A stretch of DNA of 64,000 nt from Sporosarcina luteola (GCF_023715585.1 NZ_JAMBOK010000003.1:1-64000), one strand, 5' to 3'; counted from the first letter of the stretch, positions 1 through 9,086 are shown. Notes: generated by a model not told the origin, from the letters alone. Numbers and translations: made by a program.

Positions 1-90
1 TCCCTCAAAGAAGATGAGGTGGATAGGTCCGGGGTGGAAGCGTGGCGACACGTGCAGCTGACGGATACTAATCGATCGAGGACTTAACCT
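1..90 (+). rRNA. 23S ribosomal RNA, 3' end (partial)
   Basis: The first 90 bases match the conserved 3' end of Bacillales 23S rRNA, including the stretch around GACGGATACTAATCGATCGAG and the terminal GGACTTAACC. The gene continues off the left edge. The exact 3' end is estimated to within a few bases. Confidence 0.93.
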
Positions 91-174
91 TAAGTTACTT
101 AAGTACGGTTGAACTTGAAGTTCAGCACAATGTTGGTTTTATCCGGTTTTGAACGAACAAGAGTCGTTCAATTG

Positions 175-290
175 TCTGGTGACGACGGCGAAGAGGTCAC
201 ACCCGTTCCCATACCGAACACGGAAGTTAAGCTCTTCAGCGCCGATGGTAGTAGGGGGATTCCCCCTGTGAGAGTAGGACGTCGCCGGGC
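175..290 (+). rRNA. rrf: 5S ribosomal RNA
   Basis: The 116 bases carry the hallmark 5S core CCCGTTCCCATACCGAACAC followed by GGAAGTTAAGCTCTTCAGC and GAGAGTAGGACG. The ends TCTGGTGACGAC and GTCGCCGGGC pair as helix I. It lies 84 bases after the 23S end, as in a normal Bacillales rRNA operon. A short reading frame across it has no coding meaning. Confidence 0.95.
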
Positions 291-395
291 AACCCATCAC
301 TTTTCGATAAGAATGTAACCAGGTTAGAATTGATCAATTACTATAAATTTGCAGTTAGTGAACCTTGCATTCTATCGGAAAGTATACATATTAAT

Positions 396-471
396 GGTCC
401 CGTGGTGTAGCGGTTAACATGCCTGCCTGTCACGCAGGAGATCGCCGGTTCGATCCCGGTCGGGACCGCCA
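396..471 (+). tRNA. tRNA-Asp (anticodon GTC)
   Basis: Acceptor stem GGTCCCG pairs with CGGGACC. The anticodon arm is CCTGC-CTGTCAC-GCAGG with anticodon GTC, and the T arm is CCGGTTCGATCCCGG. The discriminator base is G and CCA is encoded in the DNA (469-471). It follows the 5S gene by about 105 bases and is probably the last gene of the rRNA operon transcript. Confidence 0.97.
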
Positions 472-487
472 TTTTAATTTAACCTTG

Positions 488-527
488 TCAACCGATTATG
501 GATTTATTCCAGAGTCGGTTTTTTATT
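488..527 (+). terminator. Rho-independent terminator of the rRNA/tRNA operon
   Basis: Inverted repeat AACCGA ... TCGGTT followed directly by TTTTTATT, just after tRNA-Asp. Confidence 0.75.
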
Positions 528-622
528 GTTTTTCTTTACAACTAAATCTCCAAACCTCATAGCTTTCGCAATCGCCGTATTTTCGGTACACTAAAGCAAA
601 GTGGAGATGAAAGGAACATACG

Positions 623-1075
623 ATGACTATAGAATTTACTGTTCATTCCTTAGCGGAAACTGAACACATTGCGAATAGATTGGCAGGCTTGCTTTCCCCT
701 CCCGATGTTGTGACGTTGGAAGGCGACCTTGGTGCAGGTAAGACGATGTTTACAAAAGCATTGGCGCGCAGCCTCGGCATTACACGGACGGTGAACAGTC
801 CGACATTTACGATCTTGAAACAATATGAAGGCCATGTCCCATTCAATCATTTGGACGTTTATCGATTGGCGGACAGTGATGAGGATCTTGGTTGGGACGA
901 GCTGTTTTATGGGAACGCGGTTTCCGTCGTTGAATGGGCACATTTAATAGAAGCCGATTTGCCGGAGGAACGCTTGGAAATCCGGATTCAGCATACTGGG
1001 GATACTTCGAGAAAAATAGTGTTCACTCCAAAAGGGAAACGTTTTGAAAAGATTTGTGAGGCGATGACGTTATGA
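623..1075 (+). CDS. tsaE: tRNA threonylcarbamoyladenosine biosynthesis ATPase TsaE
   Basis: The 150-residue product carries a Walker A motif GDLGAGKT at residues 34-41, followed by the family-typical NSPTFT and HLDVYRL segments. TsaE is the ATPase that resets the TsaB-TsaD complex during synthesis of the t6A modification at A37 of ANN-decoding tRNAs. Start ATG follows AAAGGAAC. It overlaps tsaB by 4 bases and opens the tsaE-tsaB-rimI-tsaD operon, the same order as ydiB-ydiC-ydiD-gcp in B. subtilis. Length is normal for the family. Confidence 0.96.
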   Translation: MTIEFTVHSLAETEHIANRLAGLLSPPDVVTLEGDLGAGKTMFTKALARSLGITRTVNSPTFTILKQYEGHVPFNHLDVYRLADSDEDLGWDELFYGNAVSVVEWAHLIEADLPEERLEIRIQHTGDTSRKIVFTPKGKRFEKICEAMTL

Positions 1076-1782
1076 TATGGTTAGGGATTGATACGGCGAA
1101 CACGCCATTGTCCGTTGCGATTGTAAAGGACGGAACCATTTTAGCCGAGGTGAATTCTTCGATGGCGGTCAATCATTCGCTGCGTGCGATGCCGATCATT
1201 GAAGAACTTTTTGCGACGGTGCAGCTTCAGCCTAAAGATGTTGATGCAATCGCAGTGTCGGAAGGACCGGGATCTTATACAGGGGTCCGCATCGGCGTAA
1301 CGATTGCGAAGACATTGGCATGGACGTTGAAGAAGCCTCTGTTTGGCGTCTCCAGCTTGAAGGTGCTTGCGGCGAATGCTCTTTATTTTGAAGGATTGAT
1401 TTGCCCGATTGTAGACGCACGCAGAAATAATGTGTACGCAGGGGTATATGAATTCGTGGATGGCGGATTGACCGCCATCGCGGAGGACGGGCATTTTGCG
1501 ATTGAAAATCTGCTGGATGTTTTGGCAAGCAAGGAACGGCCTGTCCTATTTGTCGGCAAGGATGTTGCAATGCATGAAGAGCTTATAAAAGAAAGATTAC
1601 GGGAGAATGCAGTTATTGCTCCGTTCCCGATGCAGCTGCCGCGGGCGTCTTCGTTGGTTTTCATTGCGCAGCAAGATGGACAGGAAGAGAATACACATGC
1701 ATTTACGCCGGAATACCGCCGTATCGCTGAGGCAGAGGCGAATTGGCTGATGCAGCAACGGAAGGAAAAGGGCCGTGAATAA
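1072..1782 (+). CDS. tsaB: tRNA threonylcarbamoyladenosine biosynthesis protein TsaB
   Basis: The 236-residue product begins with the ASKHA-type IDTANTPLSVA strand and contains GPGSYTGVRIG at about residues 65-75, typical of TsaB. TsaB is the inactive partner that dimerises with TsaD in t6A formation. The ATG overlaps the tsaE stop (ATGA), indicating translational coupling. The C-terminal PEYRRIAEAEANW segment is also family-typical. Confidence 0.95.
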   Translation: MIWLGIDTANTPLSVAIVKDGTILAEVNSSMAVNHSLRAMPIIEELFATVQLQPKDVDAIAVSEGPGSYTGVRIGVTIAKTLAWTLKKPLFGVSSLKVLAANALYFEGLICPIVDARRNNVYAGVYEFVDGGLTAIAEDGHFAIENLLDVLASKERPVLFVGKDVAMHEELIKERLRENAVIAPFPMQLPRASSLVFIAQQDGQEENTHAFTPEYRRIAEAEANWLMQQRKEKGRE

Positions 1783-2224
1783 GATCATAGCATATCGGAA
1801 GATGACGTTGGAAGATATTCCAGCGGTCGTTGAAATCGAGCAGGAGGCATTTGCGACGCCATGGACGCAGGAAGTCTTCGAACATGAGATGACGGGAAAT
1901 GATTATGCTCATTACATTGTCGCAGTTTCGGATGATGAGGTGATTGGGCATTGTGGGATGTGGGTTGTGCTGGATGAGAGCCATATTACGAATGTGGCAG
2001 TGAGGACGCATATGAGGGGCTATGGGATCGGCGAGGCGCTTATGCGGAAGGCGATGGAGTTGTGCAAGGCGAATGATGTGAGGCTGATGACGCTTGAAGT
2101 CCGGGTTAGCAATCATACGGCACAGAACTTGTATCGCAAGCTCGGCTTCCAGGATGGCGGTATACGGAAAAACTATTATACGGACGACCATGAAGATGCG
2201 CTCGTCATGTGGGTGGAATTGTAA
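1775..2224 (+). CDS. rimI: ribosomal protein bS18 N-alanine acetyltransferase RimI
   Basis: GNAT fold protein of 149 residues. The acetyl-CoA loop motif appears as [15 protein letters not shown] (about residues 76-90), and the late ARNLY-like motif is [12 protein letters not shown]. It starts at GTG 1775, eight bases inside the tsaB 3' end, behind GGAAGGAAAAGGG. RimI acetylates the N terminus of S18 in E. coli. In Bacilli it is genetically linked to the t6A genes, as here. Confidence 0.93.
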   Translation: MNKIIAYRKMTLEDIPAVVEIEQEAFATPWTQEVFEHEMTGNDYAHYIVAVSDDEVIGHCGMWVVLDESHITNVAVRTHMRGYGIGEALMRKAMELCKANDVRLMTLEVRVSNHTAQNLYRKLGFQDGGIRKNYYTDDHEDALVMWVEL

Positions 2225-3246
2225 TGGATAAAGATATTTATATTTTAGGAATTGAAACGAGTTGTGATGAGACGGCGGCTTCGATCGTGAAGAACGGACA
2301 TGAGATCGTCTCGAATATTGTTGCGTCGCAAATCCAGAGTCAGCAACGGTTTGGCGGCGTCGTGCCGGAAATCGCTTCGAGGCATCATGTTGAACAGATT
2401 ACGCTTGTCATAGAGGAAGCGTTGGAGAAGGCTAATCTTGCCCCATCGGATTTGGATGCGGTTGCTGTGACGGAAGGCCCGGGGCTTGTCGGGGCTTTAT
2501 TGATCGGCATCAATGCGGCGAAGGCGTTCGCGTTTGCGAATGGGCTGCCTGTCATCGGGGTGCATCATATTGCAGGGCATATATATGCGAATCAGTTGAT
2601 GCAGCCGATGGAGTTTCCGTTGTTGGCGCTAATCGTCTCAGGAGGGCATACGGAATTGGTCCTTATGGAGAAGCATGGGTCGTTCAAATTGATCGGCGAA
2701 ACGCGGGATGATGCAGCAGGTGAAGCGTATGACAAAGTGGCACGCGTCCTCGGGCTGCCGTATCCGGGAGGGCCGCATATCGATAAGCTTGCGCTTGAGA
2801 GCGATGAAGCGGTCGACTTTCCGCGAGCATGGCTTGAGTCGGATTCGTATGATTTCAGCTTCAGCGGGTTGAAATCCGCAGTCATCAATTATAAGCATAA
2901 TCTTGAGCAAAAAGGCGAAGAGGTCGTTCCTGCTCATGTAGCGGCGGGCTTCCAGCAAAGTGTCGTTGAGGTGTTGACGGAGAAAACGTTGAGGGCAGCG
3001 AAGGAATATGGCGTGAAGCAAGTCATCGCTGCGGGAGGCGTAGCTGCGAATAAAGGCTTGCGGGCTTCATTGGATGAAGTTTTTGAAAAAGAGGGGATAC
3101 CTTTTTACGTACCGCCAATCTCGCTTTGCACGGATAATGCGGCAATGATTGCAGCTGCAGGTACTTCGATGTTCGAAAGCGGAAAACGGGGTACGATGGA
3201 AATGAACGGACGCCCGGGTATGGAACTAACTTCATGGGATGAATGA
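2224..3246 (+). CDS. tsaD: tRNA N6-adenosine threonylcarbamoyltransferase TsaD
   Basis: A product of 340 residues begins [18 protein letters not shown], the canonical TsaD start. It transfers threonylcarbamoyl to tRNA A37. Metal-binding histidines sit in HHIAGH (about residues 110-116), with SGGHTELV and the ASKHA glycine motif AAGGVAANK further on. An in-frame GTG lies 15 bases upstream, but ATG 2224 is preferred. It overlaps the rimI stop by one base (TAATG), has GGGTGG about 8 bases upstream and gives the conserved N terminus. A terminator follows. Confidence 0.96.
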   Translation: MDKDIYILGIETSCDETAASIVKNGHEIVSNIVASQIQSQQRFGGVVPEIASRHHVEQITLVIEEALEKANLAPSDLDAVAVTEGPGLVGALLIGINAAKAFAFANGLPVIGVHHIAGHIYANQLMQPMEFPLLALIVSGGHTELVLMEKHGSFKLIGETRDDAAGEAYDKVARVLGLPYPGGPHIDKLALESDEAVDFPRAWLESDSYDFSFSGLKSAVINYKHNLEQKGEEVVPAHVAAGFQQSVVEVLTEKTLRAAKEYGVKQVIAAGGVAANKGLRASLDEVFEKEGIPFYVPPISLCTDNAAMIAAAGTSMFESGKRGTMEMNGRPGMELTSWDE

Positions 3247-3260
3247 GCAGATGAATGAAG

Positions 3261-3292
3261 GAAATCGTCGAGTTCTGACGATTTCCGTTTTT
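3261..3292 (+). terminator. terminator of the tsaE-tsaD operon
   Basis: GAAATCGTC ... GACGATTTC inverted repeat followed by CGTTTTTATTT, 15 bases after the tsaD stop. Confidence 0.85.
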
Positions 3293-3338
3293 ATTTGTCC
3301 CGAAATGAATCCGAGTTGTCAAGAGGGAACATTCGTAC

Positions 3339-3496
3339 TTATGCACAATTGTTGATAAGTTGTGGATAGTTAAAAGATTCATGTGTATGACCGATTCATC
3401 TTTTGGATAACTATGTTGGTATTTGCAACAAAAAATGTGGATAACGTGGATAACTATGTTCATATCCTATTATACCAACGTGCGACGTGTTGATAA
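3339..3496. promoter_or_regulatory. DnaA-box cluster between tsaD and ydiF
   Basis: Seven sites match or nearly match the DnaA box TTATNCACA in 158 bases: TTATGCACA (3339-3347), TGTTGATAA (3350-3358), TGTGGATAG (3361-3369), TTTGGATAA (3402-3410), TGTGGATAA (3436-3444, perfect in reverse), CGTGGATAA (3445-3453) and TGTTGATAA (3488-3496). The stretch between convergent tsaD and ydiF has no gene and is AT-rich. From memory, B. subtilis has a DnaA-binding cluster next to gcp (tsaD), so this is probably the conserved counterpart, acting on replication initiation rather than local transcription. No oriC genes (dnaA, dnaN) are present. Confidence 0.75.
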
Positions 3497-3532
3497 GATT
3501 GTGGAAATCAAATGGATGGGATGTCGAAAATG

Positions 3533-3573
3533 GAAAAAAGCTGTCGAATGGGCGTTCATTCCCGTCGACAGCT
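3533..3573 (-). terminator. terminator of ydiF
   Basis: On the minus strand AGCTGTCGA ... TCGACAGCT forms a 9-bp stem followed by TTTTTTCC. It sits immediately after the ydiF stop codon. Confidence 0.85.
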
Positions 3574-3577
3574 ATTC

Positions 3578-5515
3578 TTAGGCTTCCCTATTCATTTTTT
3601 CGAGCTCTTCCTGCAAATTCAGCCATTCCTCTGATAGGTTATCGTGCTGCAACTGCAGTTCGTCGATCTGTTCCTGAAGTTCCATTAGCTTCACATGGTC
3701 GTCGGCGAAGGCGGGATTCAGTAGTTCTTCCTGAAGGATGGAGATTTCGGCATCCAATTTGCCGAGCGAGTCTTCGATTTCAGTGATCGCCCTTGTCAAT
3801 CGGCGCTCTTGCCGTTTAACTTCTTTATCGTCTTCATTCCTTCTGTTCTTCGGTTGGGCTTTTTGATCGGAAGCAGCTTGTTCTGCCTTCAGCTCTTCAA
3901 GCTCATTTTTCTTTTCAATGAAGTAATCGTAATCGCCGAGATACTCCGTGACGCCAATCGGGCCAACGTCAATCACTTTCGTGGCGATCCGGTTGATGAA
4001 ATACCGGTCATGGGAGACGAAGAGGATCGTGCCAGGAAAGTCATCCAGTGCATTTTCCAACACTTCCTTGCTGTCGAGGTCGAGATGGTTCGTCGGCTCG
4101 TCTAGCACGAGTGTGTTCGATTTTTGAAGCATAAGCTTTGCCAGTGAGAGACGCGCCTTCTCGCCGCCGGATAGTGAAGCGACCGGCTTTTCGACGTCTT
4201 CCCCAGTGAACAGGAAGCGCCCGAGTACGGAGCGGACGTCCTTTTCATTCATCATCGGCCACTCATCCCATAGCTCATGGAGGACTGTCCCTGTCCCGAG
4301 GATTGTGGCCTGGTTCTGATCGTAGTAACCGAACTGGACATTCGTTCCGTAGCGGATCGTCCCGTCAACCGGCTCCTGCCTTTTGACGATCGTTTTCAGC
4401 AATGTCGACTTGCCGATTCCGTTCGGACCGATGATCGCAATCCGGTCTCCTTTGTATGCGTGCATGTTAATATGCTTGGAAACAGGTTTGCCATCATAGC
4501 CGACAGCGATGTTATCCAATGTAAGCACATCGTTGCCGCTTGGCCGATCGATTGAGAAAGAAAAGCTTGCGGACTTCTCATCCCCGTCGGGCGCGTCCAT
4601 CCATTCCGTCCGTTCGAGCTGCTTCCGTCGGCTTTTCGCCATCTTGGAAGTTGATGCGCGCGCGATATTCCGTTGAATGAAATCCTCGAGCTTCGCTTTT
4701 TCGCTCGTCTCGCGCTCGAATAGCTTCTTGTCCCGCTCGTAGTTCTTCGCTTTTTCCACAAGATAGGCACTATAGTTGCCGACATACTTCGTCACTTTCC
4801 GCCTTGACACTTCATACGTGATCGTCACGATCTGATCGAGGAAATACCGGTCATGGGAAACGATTAGGATCGCCCCTTCATAAGAGACGAGGTATTTTTC
4901 GAGCCAGCCGAGTGTCTCAATATCCAAATGGTTCGTCGGCTCGTCCAAGATGAGAAGATCCGGCTTGCTGAGCAGCATTTTCGCAAGCGCTAGACGCGTT
5001 TTCTGTCCGCCTGACAACAGATTGACATTCTTCTCGTAGTCTTCAGGGTAGAAGCGCATGCCGTGAAGGACTGAACGCATATCTGATTCATACTGATACC
5101 CGCCTGAATCCTTGAAATCAATTTGCAAAGCGTCATAATCCTTCATGACCCGCTCGTATTCTTGGGGATTTCCGTAAACGGAAGGGTCCGCCATTTGCGC
5201 TTCGAGCTTGCGGAGCCTATTCTCCATTTCAAGCAGCGGTCCGAAAACGGTCAGCATCTCATCCCAGATGGTGAGGGGGGAATCAATGCCCGCATGCTGT
5301 TCAAGATAGCCGACTTGTACATCTTTCGGCATGATGATATCGCCGGAATCCGCGTTCATGTCTCCCGCAATGATCTTCAGCAACGTCGACTTGCCGGCTC
5401 CATTTCGTCCGACGAGGGCAACCCGGTCGCGGTGCTGCACTTCGAGTCGGACATTATTCAATATGTCAGTTCCTGAGAACGATTTCGTTATTCCATTCAC
5501 TTGTAATACGATCAT
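3578..5515 (-). CDS. ydiF: ABC-F family ATP-binding protein (YdiF-like ribosome-associated factor)
   Basis: The 645-residue product has two ABC cassettes and no membrane segments. Walker A GRNGAGKST (about 37-45), signature LSGGQKTR and DEPTNHLD lie in the first half. Walker A GPNGIGKST, LSGGEKARLS and a second DEPTNHLD lie in the second half. A lysine-rich linker separates the halves and an acidic/basic coiled coil occupies about residues 560-645. ABC-F proteins act on the ribosomal E site; the specific role of YdiF is poorly known. Position next to tsaD and rex matches B. subtilis ydiF. Start ATG is preceded by GAGGTGTGCTGA. B. subtilis moaC, expected between ydiF and rex, is absent. Confidence 0.92.
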   Translation of the reverse strand: MIVLQVNGITKSFSGTDILNNVRLEVQHRDRVALVGRNGAGKSTLLKIIAGDMNADSGDIIMPKDVQVGYLEQHAGIDSPLTIWDEMLTVFGPLLEMENRLRKLEAQMADPSVYGNPQEYERVMKDYDALQIDFKDSGGYQYESDMRSVLHGMRFYPEDYEKNVNLLSGGQKTRLALAKMLLSKPDLLILDEPTNHLDIETLGWLEKYLVSYEGAILIVSHDRYFLDQIVTITYEVSRRKVTKYVGNYSAYLVEKAKNYERDKKLFERETSEKAKLEDFIQRNIARASTSKMAKSRRKQLERTEWMDAPDGDEKSASFSFSIDRPSGNDVLTLDNIAVGYDGKPVSKHINMHAYKGDRIAIIGPNGIGKSTLLKTIVKRQEPVDGTIRYGTNVQFGYYDQNQATILGTGTVLHELWDEWPMMNEKDVRSVLGRFLFTGEDVEKPVASLSGGEKARLSLAKLMLQKSNTLVLDEPTNHLDLDSKEVLENALDDFPGTILFVSHDRYFINRIATKVIDVGPIGVTEYLGDYDYFIEKKNELEELKAEQAASDQKAQPKNRRNEDDKEVKRQERRLTRAITEIEDSLGKLDAEISILQEELLNPAFADDHVKLMELQEQIDELQLQHDNLSEEWLNLQEELEKMNREA

Positions 5516-5640
5516 TCAGCACACCTCTATTCCACTTTTAGTGTAATCGAATGGGCGTGCCGGTGCAATGGTTGGCTTTACATCAGCACGCATCTGGAGT
5601 ACGATAAAAAGAGGTATATAGCCCGTACAGGAGGTAAGAA

Positions 5641-6294
5641 ATGGCTGAATCGACTCCAAGAGTTCCGCAGGCGACGTCAAAACGCCTTCCTTTATATTAT
5701 AGATTCCTACAAAACTTCGCGAATGCCGGCAAGAAGCGAGTATCATCCAGCGAATTGAGCGAGGCGATGAAAATTGACGCCGCTACGATCCGCCGTGACT
5801 TCTCCCATTTTGGAGCGCTCGGGCGCAAAGGCTACGGCTATGATGTGAACGACCTCCTTTTATTCTTCCGAAGGGCATTGAATCAGGATGAAGAGACGGA
5901 TGTTGCATTGATCGGCGTAGGAAGCTTAGGAAACGCATTTCTGAAATATAATTTCCAGAAGAACCATAATACGCGTATTGTTGTCGCGTTCGATCCGAAG
6001 GCCCCGAAAGAAGGCAAGACGATTAGTAATATCCCGGTGTTCCATCCCGATATGATGGAAGAGAAGATTAAAGAATTCGGCATTAATGTTGTCATCCTCG
6101 CTGTACCGACAAGGGCGGCGCAAGAAACTGCTGATCGGATGGTCAATGTTGGCGTGAAAGGGATCCTTAATTTCACACCGGTCCGACTGACACTGCCTGA
6201 CTGGATGCGTATACATACAATCGACTTGTCGGTGGAGCTCCAGACATTGATTTACTTCATTAAAAATGACGAAAAACATTCACAAATAGAGTGA
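5641..6294 (+). CDS. rex: redox-sensing transcriptional repressor Rex
   Basis: A 217-residue product with an N-terminal winged helix (about 15-80, including [20 protein letters not shown]) and a Rossmann NAD(H)-binding domain starting [14 protein letters not shown] at about residue 88. Rex senses the NADH/NAD+ ratio and represses fermentation and respiratory genes when NADH is low. Strong RBS CAGGAGG precedes the ATG. The gene stands just before tatA-tatC as in B. subtilis. I did not find a clear Rex operator in its own promoter region. Confidence 0.96.
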   Translation: MAESTPRVPQATSKRLPLYYRFLQNFANAGKKRVSSSELSEAMKIDAATIRRDFSHFGALGRKGYGYDVNDLLLFFRRALNQDEETDVALIGVGSLGNAFLKYNFQKNHNTRIVVAFDPKAPKEGKTISNIPVFHPDMMEEKIKEFGINVVILAVPTRAAQETADRMVNVGVKGILNFTPVRLTLPDWMRIHTIDLSVELQTLIYFIKNDEKHSQIE

Positions 6295-6358
6295 CCTGTT
6301 CAATAGTAATAGAAGTTGTTTTCATGTAAAATGGAATACATATAAGGAGGTGTCCGAA

Positions 6359-6553
6359 ATGGCTCCAGGAGTAACTAGTTTAATTCTTATCGCAATCATT
6401 GCATTGCTCATTTTTGGACCGAAGAAGTTGCCAGAGATCGGAAAAGCGTTCGGCTCTTCATTGCGTGAATTCAAATCAGCGACGAAAGGACTTGTGTCCG
6501 ATGATGACGACACAGTCAAAAAAGTGGAAGACAAGAAAAATGATGTGCAATAA
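6359..6553 (+). CDS. tatA: Sec-independent protein translocase TatA
   Basis: A 64-residue product [29 protein letters not shown]... shows the TatA plan: one N-terminal membrane helix, the [14 protein letters not shown] hinge and amphipathic helix, then a charged tail. ATG 6359 is used because AAGGAGG lies 9 bases upstream; the in-frame GTG at 6350 overlaps the Shine-Dalgarno. It pairs with tatC 17 bases downstream, equivalent to the B. subtilis TatAy-TatCy pair. It exports folded, twin-arginine proteins. Confidence 0.93.
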   Translation: MAPGVTSLILIAIIALLIFGPKKLPEIGKAFGSSLREFKSATKGLVSDDDDTVKKVEDKKNDVQ

Positions 6554-6570
6554 GTAAGGATGTCTGTCCG

Positions 6571-7365
6571 ATGAAAGAGAAAAATTTAACAGTCATTGAA
6601 CATATAGATGAAATTAGAAAACGACTGATGGTAATCGTCGTTTTCTTTGTTATTGCGGTGATCGGGAGCTTTTTCATCGCCAAGCCGATCATTAAGTTCC
6701 TGCAATCAGAGGCAGGGTATGAGGAATTCCACGCGTTCAATGTCGTTGATCCGATTGCCCTGTATTTGAAGGTCATCATCTTCATAGCTGTCGTCATCAT
6801 TTCGCCGGTCATCATGTACCAGTTCTGGTCGTTCATTTCGCCGGGGCTGCATGAGACGGAGCGGAAAGTGACGTTGAGCTACATCCCGTTCGCTTTTATC
6901 CTTCTTCTCGTTGGAATTGCGTTTTCCTATTTTGTCCTCGTGCCGTTCGTCATGAATTTCATGAAGGAGCTTTCGGCGGAATTGGGCATTACGCAGACGG
7001 TAGGCATTAATGAATATTTCGCCTTCCTGTTTCAAATATTGATTCCGTTCGGCGTCATCTTCCAATTGCCGATCGTCCTGTTATTCCTGTCGAGGCTTGG
7101 CATATTGGATCCTGTGAAACTGGTGAAAATCCGAAAGGTAGCGTATTTTGTCCTGTTCGTCATTGCAGCATTCATCACGCCGCCGGACATCATGTCGCAT
7201 TTATTGGTGACTGTGCCGTTGTTCCTGCTTTACGAACTGAGCATCATTATCTGCCGCGTCGGCTATCGTAAATTCCTGAAAGCCGAGGAGAAGCGGAAGA
7301 TCGAAGAAATAAAGGCTGAGCAGCAGCGTCAGATTGATGAAGTGATGGGGAATTTGGAGAAATAA
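6571..7365 (+). CDS. tatC: Sec-independent protein translocase TatC
   Basis: The 264-residue, six-helix membrane protein opens with HIDEIRKRLM, the TatC signature for twin-arginine recognition, and contains YQFWSFISPGLHETERK and the conserved FQLPIVL segment. It is the receptor of the Tat translocase. The C-terminal 30 residues are a charged, coiled-coil-like cytoplasmic tail. It is co-transcribed with tatA and ends in a strong terminator. Confidence 0.95.
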   Translation: MKEKNLTVIEHIDEIRKRLMVIVVFFVIAVIGSFFIAKPIIKFLQSEAGYEEFHAFNVVDPIALYLKVIIFIAVVIISPVIMYQFWSFISPGLHETERKVTLSYIPFAFILLLVGIAFSYFVLVPFVMNFMKELSAELGITQTVGINEYFAFLFQILIPFGVIFQLPIVLLFLSRLGILDPVKLVKIRKVAYFVLFVIAAFITPPDIMSHLLVTVPLFLLYELSIIICRVGYRKFLKAEEKRKIEEIKAEQQRQIDEVMGNLEK

Positions 7366-7372
7366 ACTGGAG

Positions 7373-7407
7373 TCCCGCTTCCCGGGTGATGGAAGCGGGA
7401 TTTTTTT
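7373..7407 (+). terminator. terminator of rex-tatA-tatC
   Basis: TCCCGCTTCC ... GGAAGCGGGA stem followed by TTTTTTTG, 7 bases after the tatC stop. Confidence 0.9.
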
Positions 7408-7503
7408 GTAATGAAATTCCAAATAGATTCCAGTATGATAGGTGGTAGGGGACTTAACAGCAAGTCCTACTTCATATACATAAGAGTAAAAGGGGGAAAG
7501 AGC

Positions 7504-8124
7504 ATGAATCCATTGCTATCCATTTGGAGCCAGCCGACAAAGACGCTTCAATACATGCTTGAGAATAAGTCCGTCGGGTATGGATTTCTTATTTATTTGT
7601 TAGGATCGATCAGCTCAGGTTCCATCGCGATGGCATCGACGGGTTGGTTCGGCAGTCTTCCGTTGTTCGCCATTGTTGTCATATCCATCATTCTATCCTA
7701 CGGAGGAGCTTTGATCGGTTGGGTGGCCATGTCGGCCTTGTATACTTGGATCGGGAAGTTGCTCGGGGGAAGAGGGAAGTTTTCCGATATGGTGCGCATC
7801 ACGCCTGCAGCGGCAATTCCGATGATCTGGCTTGCACCGATGAATTTCCTTGTGTTAGCTGTCTATGGGTCACGGTTATTCGAAGCGCCGCAGGATTATA
7901 GTGTGACGAGTTTGCCGCTCGGTATCTATTTCTTAATGAATTTGATTTCATTCGGTGTGGGCGTCTATGGAACGGTGATTTCCTGTAAGGGGATCGGCCT
8001 CGTACATGGCTTCTCGGCGTGGCGGGGATTTGGTGTCGTCGCGATTGTCATGGGCATATTCATCTTGCTGGCGATTCTGTTCGCCTTAACGATTGGCGTC
8101 CTCATCTTTTCGATGTTGTCGTGA
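7504..8124 (+). CDS. Yip1-domain family membrane protein
   Basis: A 206-residue product with about five hydrophobic segments after a short polar N terminus (MNPLLSIWSQPTKTLQYM). The overall pattern, with WSQPTKTL, a central YGG..GW turn and a short hydrophilic loop before the last two helices, resembles the Yip1/YIF1 family of bacterial membrane proteins, whose function is unknown. ATG 7504 follows AAAGGGGGAAAGAGC; upstream in-frame codons lack an RBS. It is probably monocistronic between two terminators. Confidence 0.7.
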   Translation: MNPLLSIWSQPTKTLQYMLENKSVGYGFLIYLLGSISSGSIAMASTGWFGSLPLFAIVVISIILSYGGALIGWVAMSALYTWIGKLLGGRGKFSDMVRITPAAAIPMIWLAPMNFLVLAVYGSRLFEAPQDYSVTSLPLGIYFLMNLISFGVGVYGTVISCKGIGLVHGFSAWRGFGVVAIVMGIFILLAILFALTIGVLIFSMLS

Positions 8125-8136
8125 ATCGGCTGAACG

Positions 8137-8168
8137 AAAAAAGACTTCCACGTGGGAAGTCTTTTTTT
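8137..8168. terminator. bidirectional terminator between convergent genes
   Basis: AAAAAAGACTTCC-ACGT-GGAAGTCTTTTTTT is a near-perfect palindrome with T tracts on both strands. It serves the Yip1 gene on the plus strand and the CPBP gene on the minus strand, whose stop codon lies in the T tract. Confidence 0.92.
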
Positions 8169-8901
8169 ATTGAAGGAAATGGATAAATGTTTTCTTCAAG
8201 TTTTGCAGTTGTTCCAGTTTATCGTAATTCAGTTGGACGATCATGACGAAGCCGTTCATGAGGAAGTGGGCGATCATCGGTGCCCAAATGCGCTTCGTGT
8301 GATGGTAAATGAAGGCAAACACGAATCCAGGCGCCATATAGATGAGCAGATGTTGAAGTTCGCCGTGGACAGCCGCGAATACAATACCGCTTACAATCGC
8401 CGCGATCCAGAAATTGGTCTTTGTATAAATGCCTCCGAATAAGACCCTTCTGAAAATGATTTCTTCCAAAAGCGGGGCGAAGATGACGATTGAAAAGATG
8501 ATGATCGGCGACAGTTTGGCGACTTCGCTTAGTAAAGCGGTATTTTCAGAGCCCGGCTCGATGCCGAGAGCGATTTCGATGATGCCGGCAATCATTTGCC
8601 CAGCCATCGCCATGAAAAATCCTAGTACTCCCCAGAGGATTGTTATCAAGGGCGTCGCTTTCTTCCCTTTGAAGATATCCCAGAACCGTTTGTTCCGCGT
8701 TGTCATGAAGAGGATGATCGGTGCAGCGATCATGTTGGTGATGAACAGCGCCCAGGCGAAGCCGTAAAATGCGGCGTCTTCCTTAGCCATGCCGCCGGTG
8801 TCTTGAAAGTAGGTGAAGAGTCCTTTTGAGACAGGAATGCTCCCGAACTGCATTGCTATGTATAATAGAACGATCGAAATAGAGATTTTCCAGTTTTTCA
8901 T
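8167..8901 (-). CDS. CPBP family intramembrane metalloprotease (YdiL-like)
   Basis: The 244-residue multi-span membrane protein carries the CPBP/Abi motifs: EEIIFRRVLFG (EExxxR), a second-motif stretch around AAVHGELQHLL, and AHFLMNG near the C terminus. CPBP (CAAX protease and bacteriocin-processing) enzymes are membrane glutamic peptidases. Substrates are usually unknown. Position upstream of groES matches B. subtilis ydiL. ATG 8901 is chosen because AAAGGAAG precedes it and the membrane domain starts directly after (MKNWKISISIVLLYIAM). Confidence 0.85.
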   Translation of the reverse strand: MKNWKISISIVLLYIAMQFGSIPVSKGLFTYFQDTGGMAKEDAAFYGFAWALFITNMIAAPIILFMTTRNKRFWDIFKGKKATPLITILWGVLGFFMAMAGQMIAGIIEIALGIEPGSENTALLSEVAKLSPIIIFSIVIFAPLLEEIIFRRVLFGGIYTKTNFWIAAIVSGIVFAAVHGELQHLLIYMAPGFVFAFIYHHTKRIWAPMIAHFLMNGFVMIVQLNYDKLEQLQNLKKTFIHFLQ

Positions 8902-9047
8902 TGCCAACTTCCTTTCTTCTATTGTCCATTTTAGCCTTTCTCGGAAGACAAGCAAAGGGAAAAGGGTATACCGATTTGAGACTGTCTGATGATGGATAGG
9001 GGTCGGCTGTCATTTTATTTTATTCTATTATCAGTCGAGTATTTTGC

Positions 9048-9076
9048 TTGCAATTTCTGGGCAACTTTATTATGAT
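9048..9076 (+). promoter_or_regulatory. sigma-A promoter of groES-groEL
   Basis: -35 TTGCAA (9048-9053), 17-base spacer, -10 TATGAT (9071-9076). The predicted start site falls just upstream of the CIRCE element. Confidence 0.75.
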
Positions 9077-9086
9077 AAGAATTGTA

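Noticed and set aside
109..318. Small protein-coding gene over the 5S region
   Set aside because: Entirely explained by 5S rRNA and its spacer.
3339..3496. Chromosomal origin of replication
   Set aside because: DnaA boxes are present but no dnaA/dnaN, no clear AT-rich unwinding element, and the neighbours are the conserved tsaD-ydiF pair; a titration-type cluster is more likely.
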